Assembly: GCF_019423705.1 (NCBI RefSeq)
Contig: NZ_JAHZAX010000001.1
Coordinates: forward strand, 324,187-360,977
DNA length: 36,791 nt
From: Ruminococcus sp.
GTDB lineage: Bacteria; Bacillota; Clostridia; Oscillospirales; Ruminococcaceae
Reading direction: 5' to 3'
Numbering within the stretch: the stretch's first letter is position 1; each line of letters begins with the position of its first letter. The position numbers and the translations under genes were made by a program. Positions 31,775 through 36,791 of the stretch are shown here, piece by piece. Under the pieces are notes generated by a model, which saw nothing but the letters and a program-made list of their open reading frames with translations, was not told where the DNA came from and made no database searches.

Positions 31775-33713
31775 GATTTATGCGATCTATGACAAAATAA
31801 AAATCAACAGTCAGAAGAGTTCGGAAAGCGAGAAAATGCTGCCCATATCTCATTCAACAGCAAGTGCTCAGATCGAGGTAACGATCGACGAGCACGGCAA
31901 TATGCGCAGCGCTTCTGCTATCGACAAGGAGCAGTCGGAGACGATAATCCCTGTAACAAAGGATTCTATCGCTAAATCAAGCGGCATTTGCGCACACCCT
32001 CTGGCGGACAAGCTTATTTATATCGCAGGGGATTACAAGGATTATGCGGTTGGTGCAGAAAAGGACAAGGCAGAGGAGAAATTTGACGCTTATATTACTC
32101 AGCTTGAGGACTGGGCGGAAAGCGATTATGCGGCAAGGGGCGTTAAGGCGGTCTATAATTACCTCAAGCAGGGGCGGCTCATAGGCGATCTTATCGGTAC
32201 TGGGCTGCTGGTGACAGACGATACGGGCAAGCTTGATGATAAGCGCAAGATAGGCATAGCCGTGCAAAAGGATTGTTTTGTGCGGTTCAGGATACAGTAT
32301 GATGATTTTGACAAGCAGTCTGAGACTTGGAAAGACAATGAGATGTATGAGAGTTTCATTGATTATCTGAACAGCTCTGAGACTGACGGCGAGCTTTGCT
32401 ATGCAACGGGCAGGTATCTTTCGCCGACTTATAAGCACCCGTCCAAGATACGCAATGGCGGCGATAAGGCGAAGCTTATCTCATCAAATGATGAAAGCGG
32501 CTTCACATATCGTGGCCGATTTGACAGCAAGGAGCAGGCTTTGTGCGTAAGTTATGATTTTTCACAGAAATTTCATAATGCGCTTAAATGGCTCATTCAG
32601 AACCAAGGTATAGTTTTTTACAGTTATTACGACGATAAGACCAATGAGACACATCACAAGAAGGGCTATCTTGACGGAATGTCCATATTTGCTTGGTCAA
32701 GTTCACTTGAACCGCTGCCGAATTTTGCGGAAAGCGCAGAAGAGGTATTTGACTTTGACAATGATGAGAATGCAAATGATAATGCGGCAGAATATGACAG
32801 TATGCCATTGTATATGCAGAAGATCAAGCGGATGATCTTTTCAAAGAATGAAGAGGCAGAGGTCAACGCTGACGACAAGGTAATGGTTATGGCGCTGGAT
32901 TCAGCAGTAACAGGGCGGCTCAACGTTTCTTATTATTCAGAGCTTGCAAGATCAAAGTTCCTTGAGAATGTTGCGAACTGGCACAGGAACACGAGCTGGC
33001 TTACTTATATCAGCAAGATCGAAGGCAGAGGCATAAATTCATTTAGCGTGTATGAGATCGTGAACAGAGCCTTTGGCGGCGAGATAGACGGCAAGCTCAA
33101 ATGCAAGCCGGAGGTGGAAAAGGACAATGTTCTGCGGCTTATCCCTTGCATAATAGAGGGTAGAAGGATACCAGCGGATATCGTGAACGCTTTAATCAGA
33201 AAGGCTTCAAAGCCGTTGAGTTATGACAGCACATTCAATCATAATATGGTGGTAAACACGGCCTGCGGAATGATAAGAAAACGATTCAAAGAGGAAGGAA
33301 GAGATATTGATATGGCACTTGATGAGAATTGTACAGACAGAAATTATCTGTTCGGCAGACTGCTTGCTGCGGCTGAAAAGGCAGAGCTTGACACTTATGA
33401 TGACAGCGATAAAAAGTCGAGAGTTCCAAATGCAAGGCGTTATTGGGAAAAATTCGTGCAGAGCCCTTATACTACTTGGGAACGGATATATGAAAAGCTG
33501 GATCCATATTTTCAGAAGCTTGGCAACAGCAATCGCTATATGAGAGTTATCAATGAGATAAAGGCTAATTTCACGGTGGAAAGCTATGCTGACGACAGCA
33601 GGCTGCAGCCGCTTTATCTTTTGGGATACAGCCATCAGATGAATGAATTTTACAAGAAAAAGGATAACAAAGATAAGACTGAGAACAATGACAAGATTGA
33701 GAAGGAGGAATAA
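31758..33713 (+). CDS. cas8c: CRISPR-associated protein Cas8c (Csd1), type I-C large subunit
   Basis: Large subunit of the I-C Cascade, which recognises the PAM; in this type an internal start in cas8 is known to give the small subunit Cas11. 651 residues. TTG 31758 is the start: it follows AGGAGGTG (31744-31751) by 6 bases and gives MSWESEIYAIYDKI, the family's usual front. The reading frame upstream has no ribosome binding site. It overlaps cas5 by 17 bases. DIVNALIRKASKPLSYDS and the C-terminal region (ARRYWEKFVQSPYTTWERIY) are family-like. I did not locate the Cas11 start with confidence. Confidence 0.94.
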   Translation: MSWESEIYAIYDKIKINSQKSSESEKMLPISHSTASAQIEVTIDEHGNMRSASAIDKEQSETIIPVTKDSIAKSSGICAHPLADKLIYIAGDYKDYAVGAEKDKAEEKFDAYITQLEDWAESDYAARGVKAVYNYLKQGRLIGDLIGTGLLVTDDTGKLDDKRKIGIAVQKDCFVRFRIQYDDFDKQSETWKDNEMYESFIDYLNSSETDGELCYATGRYLSPTYKHPSKIRNGGDKAKLISSNDESGFTYRGRFDSKEQALCVSYDFSQKFHNALKWLIQNQGIVFYSYYDDKTNETHHKKGYLDGMSIFAWSSSLEPLPNFAESAEEVFDFDNDENANDNAAEYDSMPLYMQKIKRMIFSKNEEAEVNADDKVMVMALDSAVTGRLNVSYYSELARSKFLENVANWHRNTSWLTYISKIEGRGINSFSVYEIVNRAFGGEIDGKLKCKPEVEKDNVLRLIPCIIEGRRIPADIVNALIRKASKPLSYDSTFNHNMVVNTACGMIRKRFKEEGRDIDMALDENCTDRNYLFGRLLAAAEKAELDTYDDSDKKSRVPNARRYWEKFVQSPYTTWERIYEKLDPYFQKLGNSNRYMRVINEIKANFTVESYADDSRLQPLYLLGYSHQMNEFYKKKDNKDKTENNDKIEKEE

Positions 33714-33716
33714 CAA

Positions 33717-34580
33717 ATGAGCGTACTTGAAAATAAGATAGACTTTATAGCCCTTGTGACGGCGCAGAACGCAAACCCTAACGGCGACCCACTTGACGGC
33801 AACAGACCGAGGGAGACTTTCAACGGCAACGGTGAGATATCAGACGTTTGTGTCAAGAGGAAGATCAGAAACCGCTTACAGGATATGGGCGAGAGGATAT
33901 TCGTTCAGTCGGACGACCGCTGTGACGACGGCGCAGACAGTCTGCGTGCAAGGGCTGAAAATTGCGAAGCTATAAAGAAGGTCAAGAACGGAAAGAAAAC
34001 GGACAGAGACGCTTTTGCAAAGGCGGCTTGTGAAGAGTGGATAGACGTAAGAAGCTTCGGACAGGTGTTTGCATTCAAGGGCGATGAAGTGTCCGTTGGC
34101 ATAAGAGGTCCTGTATCAATACAGACGGCGGTAAGCGTTTCGCCTGTTGACATTGAGAGTATGCAGATCACAAAGAGCGTAAATGGTGAAAGCGGAAAGA
34201 CCTCAAAGGCTTCTGACACAATGGGTACAAAGCACAGAGTTGAGTTCGGGCTTTATGTGATAAAGGGCAGCATAAATTGTCAGTTGGCAGAAAAGACAGG
34301 TTTCAGCGACGAGGACGCAGACAAGATAAAGGAAGCTATCAAGACGCTGTTTGAGAACGACTGCTCGTCAGCAAGGCCAGAGGGCAGTATGGAAGTATGT
34401 CGCCTTTACTGGTTCAAGCACGAAAGCAAATATCCGAAAACATCTTCTGCAAAGGTGTTCCGTTCATTGAAGATAACGCCGAAAGCAGGGGTTTCAAAGC
34501 CTATGGCATTTGATGATTATGACATTGTGCTTGAAGAGCTCCAGGACTGTGTAAAGCCTGAGATATTTGACCTTGTGTAA
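33717..34580 (+). CDS. cas7c: CRISPR-associated protein Cas7c (Csd2), Cascade backbone
   Basis: Several copies line the guide RNA and form the backbone of the I-C Cascade; their thumbs flip out every sixth guide base. 287 residues. The front IDFIALVTAQNANPNGDPLD and SVGIRGPVSIQTAVSVSPVD are Csd2 signatures, with MGTKHRVEFGLYV downstream. AAGGAGG (33702-33708) lies 8 bases before the ATG, and three bases separate it from cas8c. This flipping explains why mismatches at 6 and 12 in the regulatory target are tolerated. Confidence 0.96.
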   Translation: MSVLENKIDFIALVTAQNANPNGDPLDGNRPRETFNGNGEISDVCVKRKIRNRLQDMGERIFVQSDDRCDDGADSLRARAENCEAIKKVKNGKKTDRDAFAKAACEEWIDVRSFGQVFAFKGDEVSVGIRGPVSIQTAVSVSPVDIESMQITKSVNGESGKTSKASDTMGTKHRVEFGLYVIKGSINCQLAEKTGFSDEDADKIKEAIKTLFENDCSSARPEGSMEVCRLYWFKHESKYPKTSSAKVFRSLKITPKAGVSKPMAFDDYDIVLEELQDCVKPEIFDLV

Positions 34581-34586
34581 AGCGGT

Positions 34587-35255
34587 ATGTATAGTGAAGA
34601 CGATTATCTGATGATATCGGGGCTTCAGCATTACAGCTTTTGCCCCAGACAATGGGCGCTTATCCACATTGAGCAGCAATGGGAGGAAAATCTCCGTACT
34701 GTTGACGGGGAGATCATGCACGAAAATGCTCACGATGATAATTTCAGAGAGACGAGAAAAGGCGTGATAATAACACGGGCAATGCCTGTTTCCTCCCGTG
34801 AGCTGGGGTTCAGCGGCGAATGTGATATCGTTGAGTTTGTTCCCGACAGCGGCGGTGTTACGCTTGGCGGCAAATGGGAGAAGTACATCCCTGTGCCCAT
34901 CGAATACAAGAGAGGTTCGCCGAAAAAGGACGATTGCGATATTTTGCAGCTTGCGGCGCAGGCGATGTGCCTAGAGGAAATGCTTTGCTGTGAGATAAAG
35001 CAGGGATACATATTTTACGGCGAAACAAGGCGGCGTGAGAAGATCGAGTTTGAAGAGGCTGTGTTCGAAAAGGTTCGGGAATATTCTGAGCAAATGCATA
35101 GGCTCTTTGAACGGCGATATACGCCGAAAGTAAAGCGGCGCAAGGGGTGCAATGCTTGCTCGTTGAAGAATTTGTGCCTGCCGGAAATAATGCAGAGCCG
35201 AAGCGTAAAGGACTATTTATCCGAGCTGACTGAAAATACGAAGGGGGAAGGTTGA
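34587..35255 (+). CDS. cas4: CRISPR adaptation exonuclease Cas4 (type I-C)
   Basis: Trims pre-spacers and helps select those with the right PAM, in complex with Cas1-Cas2. 222 residues. The four iron-sulfur Cys are C19, C188, C191 and C197. The RecB-like nuclease residues appear as D80 in GECDIV and E106-x-K108 in PIEYKRG, followed by QLAAQAMCLEE. The ribosome binding site is weak (AAGCGG), consistent with coupling to cas7c six bases upstream. ATG 34587 gives the usual family front MYSEDDYLMISG. Confidence 0.96.
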   Translation: MYSEDDYLMISGLQHYSFCPRQWALIHIEQQWEENLRTVDGEIMHENAHDDNFRETRKGVIITRAMPVSSRELGFSGECDIVEFVPDSGGVTLGGKWEKYIPVPIEYKRGSPKKDDCDILQLAAQAMCLEEMLCCEIKQGYIFYGETRRREKIEFEEAVFEKVREYSEQMHRLFERRYTPKVKRRKGCNACSLKNLCLPEIMQSRSVKDYLSELTENTKGEG

Positions 35256-35260
35256 GAACT

Positions 35261-36292
35261 ATGAAGATATTGCTTAACACGCTTTACGTTATGACCCCTG
35301 ACAGATACTTGTCTCTTGACGGCGAGAATGTTGTTATCAGCAGCGAGGGCAAGGCAGTAGGACGAGTGCCGCTCCACAATCTTGAGCGTATTATGACATT
35401 TGGCTATACCGGGGCGAGCCCTGCCCTTATGGGGAAATGTGTGAGCGAGGGTATAGAGCTTGTTTTTATGAAACCGAACGGCCATTTTCTTGCCAGAGTT
35501 GAGGGCGAGATAAACGGAAATGTTGTTTTAAGGCGGCAGCAATACAGGATAGCAGACGACAGGAAGAAGAGCCTTGAGATAGCCAAAATAATGATAAGCG
35601 GAAAGATTTTTAACGGAAAACAGTCTGTTGAAAGGACTATCAGAGACTATGGCCTTAGGATAGATACAGAGCTTTTCAAGTCAAAGAGCGGATTTTTGAA
35701 AACGTCGATACAAAATGCTCTTGAGGCGGTGTCGGCGGACGAATTGAGAGGAATCGAAGGCGAGGCTGCAAGCGTTTATTTCAGCGTGTTTGACGATATG
35801 ATATTGCAGCAGGGTGAGGATTTTCAGTTTACTGTCAGAAACAAAAGGCCGCCAAAGGACAATGTAAACGCAATGCTTTCCTTTGCTTATTCCCTTGCCA
35901 CGGGAATGTGCTGTTCGGCGCTGGAATCGGTGGGGCTTGACCCATATGTGGGATTTTTCCACACGGACAGGCCCGGAAGATGTTCGCTGGCTCTTGACCT
36001 TGTTGAAGAGTTCAGAGTGCCATTATGCGACCGCTTTGTGTTGAATCTTATCAACAAAAAGATGATAACGGGGAAAGATTTTGTACACCGTGAGGACGGA
36101 GCGGTCATACTTACAGACGATGGCAGAAAGACCTTTCTTCAAGCGTGGCAGAAGCGCAAGGAAGAGGTCATTACGCACCCATATTTGAAAGAAAAGGTCA
36201 AGTGGGGCATTATGCCGTATGTGCAGGCGCTGCTGCTTGCAAGATATATAAGGGGCGATCTTGATATGTACCCTGTATTTATGTGGAAGTGA
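35261..36292 (+). CDS. cas1: CRISPR integrase Cas1 (type I-C)
   Basis: Inserts new spacers at the leader end of the array. 343 residues. Active-site residues are visible: E166 in GIEGEAASVYF, H234 in GFFHTDRPGR and D246 in LALDLVEEFR. ATG 35261 is preferred; an upstream TTG at 35252 overlaps the cas4 stop and the Shine-Dalgarno GGGGGAAGG. The protein front MKILLNTLYVMTPDRYLSLD is typical of type I-C. Confidence 0.97.
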   Translation: MKILLNTLYVMTPDRYLSLDGENVVISSEGKAVGRVPLHNLERIMTFGYTGASPALMGKCVSEGIELVFMKPNGHFLARVEGEINGNVVLRRQQYRIADDRKKSLEIAKIMISGKIFNGKQSVERTIRDYGLRIDTELFKSKSGFLKTSIQNALEAVSADELRGIEGEAASVYFSVFDDMILQQGEDFQFTVRNKRPPKDNVNAMLSFAYSLATGMCCSALESVGLDPYVGFFHTDRPGRCSLALDLVEEFRVPLCDRFVLNLINKKMITGKDFVHREDGAVILTDDGRKTFLQAWQKRKEEVITHPYLKEKVKWGIMPYVQALLLARYIRGDLDMYPVFMWK

Positions 36293-36296
36293 TAAA

Positions 36297-36587
36297 ATGC
36301 TTGTACTGATAACATATGACGTGAATACAGAAACGGCAGCCGGCAGGAAAAGGCTCCGCAAGGTGGCAAAGCAATGCGTTGATTACGGCGTAAGAGTGCA
36401 AAACAGCGTATTTGAATGCGTTGTTGACAATGCTCAATGCAGGCTGCTGGTGCACAAATTAACAGATATCATCGACGAGACCAGCGACAGTCTGCGTGTT
36501 TATTATCTGGGCAAAAAAGAGAAAGCACGGATTGAGATATACGGCTGCAAAACTGCCATAGATGTGGCAGAGCCTCTGATATTCTGA
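36297..36587 (+). CDS. cas2: CRISPR adaptation protein Cas2
   Basis: Forms the core of the Cas1-Cas2 integrase complex. 96 residues from ATG 36297, four bases behind the cas1 stop. An in-frame ATG upstream lies inside cas1 and would add a non-family front. LVLITYDVNTET with D8 and RVQNSVFECVVD are family signatures. There is no strong ribosome binding site, so translation is likely coupled to cas1. Confidence 0.96.
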   Translation: MLVLITYDVNTETAAGRKRLRKVAKQCVDYGVRVQNSVFECVVDNAQCRLLVHKLTDIIDETSDSLRVYYLGKKEKARIEIYGCKTAIDVAEPLIF

Positions 36588-36758
36588 CTGCGAATGCAAA
36601 GCGCACATAAAAACCCCGAGACATTCGCAGAGCAGATCGCCCCGAAATGCAGCCGAAAAATATCCGCTCTGCGTGAAAAATAAGAATATCAGAGGATAAT
36701 TTGTGCAAAGTGTACTGACTGCGCCTGCATTGCAGGGTCGGTATGGTATACTTTTGCA
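36588..36758 (+). promoter_or_regulatory. CRISPR leader
   Basis: 171 bases between cas2 and the first repeat. Near the end an extended -10 box is seen (TGG then TATACT at 36747-36752), but no clear -35. Transcription from it would begin just at the repeat. The leader also holds the integration signals for Cas1-Cas2, which cannot be located by eye. Confidence 0.6.
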
Positions 36759-36791
36759 GTCGCTCTCCGCTTGGAGGGCGTGGATTGAAAT
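36759..36791 (+). CRISPR. First repeat of a type I-C CRISPR array, cut by the window edge
   Basis: A 33-base repeat starting GTCGCTCTCC and ending GCGTGGATTGAAAT. Its hairpin is CGCTCTCC with GGAGGGCG around GCTT, with one G-U pair. The last 11 bases TGGATTGAAAT are the expected 5' handle of the crRNAs. The window ends with its last base, so no spacer is visible. Identity as a repeat rests on the I-C consensus form, the adjoining cas genes and the matching element at 30808-30848. Confidence 0.9.

Noticed and set aside
1..36791. tRNA or rRNA genes
   Set aside because: No cloverleaf with a terminal CCA-compatible stem or conserved rRNA segment was recognised by eye.

Overview
The window looks like a chromosomal segment of a gut or rumen Clostridia species, most likely Ruminococcus or a close relative. 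The reasons are the Firmicutes-type S10-spc-alpha ribosomal super-operon with rpsD between rpsK and rpoA, the zinc-type S14, strong AGGAGG ribosome binding sites, and glycoside hydrolases of plant-cell-wall type (GH36, GH74, GH2). The genus is an inference from gene content; no rRNA gene is present to confirm it.

Layout. Positions 1-2592 carry palindromic intergenic repeats and a GH36 alpha-galactosidase. Positions 2593-5326 carry a GH74 xyloglucanase-like lipoprotein with its own promoter and terminator. Positions 5447-6187 carry an unknown single-pass membrane protein. Positions 6335-22709 are one long ribosomal super-operon: promoter, 430-base structured leader, then S10-L3-L4-L23-L2-S19-L22-S3-L16-L29-S17-L14-L24-L5-S14-S8-L6-L18-S5-L30-L15-SecY-Adk-Map-KOW protein-IF1-L36-S13-S11-S4-RpoA-L17 and a strong terminator. 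Positions 22770-24207 hold REP-like repeats and a small phage-type lysis cassette on the minus strand (coiled-coil membrane protein, holin, GH25 lysozyme). Positions 24484-28176 hold a large cytoplasmic GH2 beta-galactosidase with promoter and terminator. Positions 28252-36791 hold a complete type I-C CRISPR-Cas locus, cas3-cas5c-cas8c-cas7c-cas4-cas1-cas2, then the leader and the first repeat of an array that runs out of the window.

The most interesting item is in the cas3-cas5 intergenic region (30720-31009). On the minus strand, between a promoter-like region and a rho-independent terminator whose T-run exists only on the minus strand, lies one degenerate CRISPR repeat. It keeps the exact 11-base 3' handle of the array repeat, but its stem is rebuilt from different bases. 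It is followed by a 28-base spacer-like segment. The first 17 spacer bases match 15 of 17 bases of a site that sits on the -10 box of the cas5 promoter and is flanked by a 5'-TTC PAM. The only two mismatches are at positions 6 and 12, the positions that Cascade flips out of the guide-target duplex. This is the architecture of a CreR-type crRNA-like regulator: a guide that directs the I-C Cascade to repress its own operon by partial pairing, without cleavage. The cas3 gene has a separate promoter with no such site, so effector and adaptation genes would be under feedback control while the nuclease-helicase would not.

Other points of interest are two genes with good Shine-Dalgarno sequences but no ATG/GTG/TTG at the right distance (galactosidase and the membrane protein), a shared sequence motif just downstream of the GH36 and GH74 promoters, structured non-coding stretches inside the ribosomal operon, and an isolated lysis cassette with no other phage genes.
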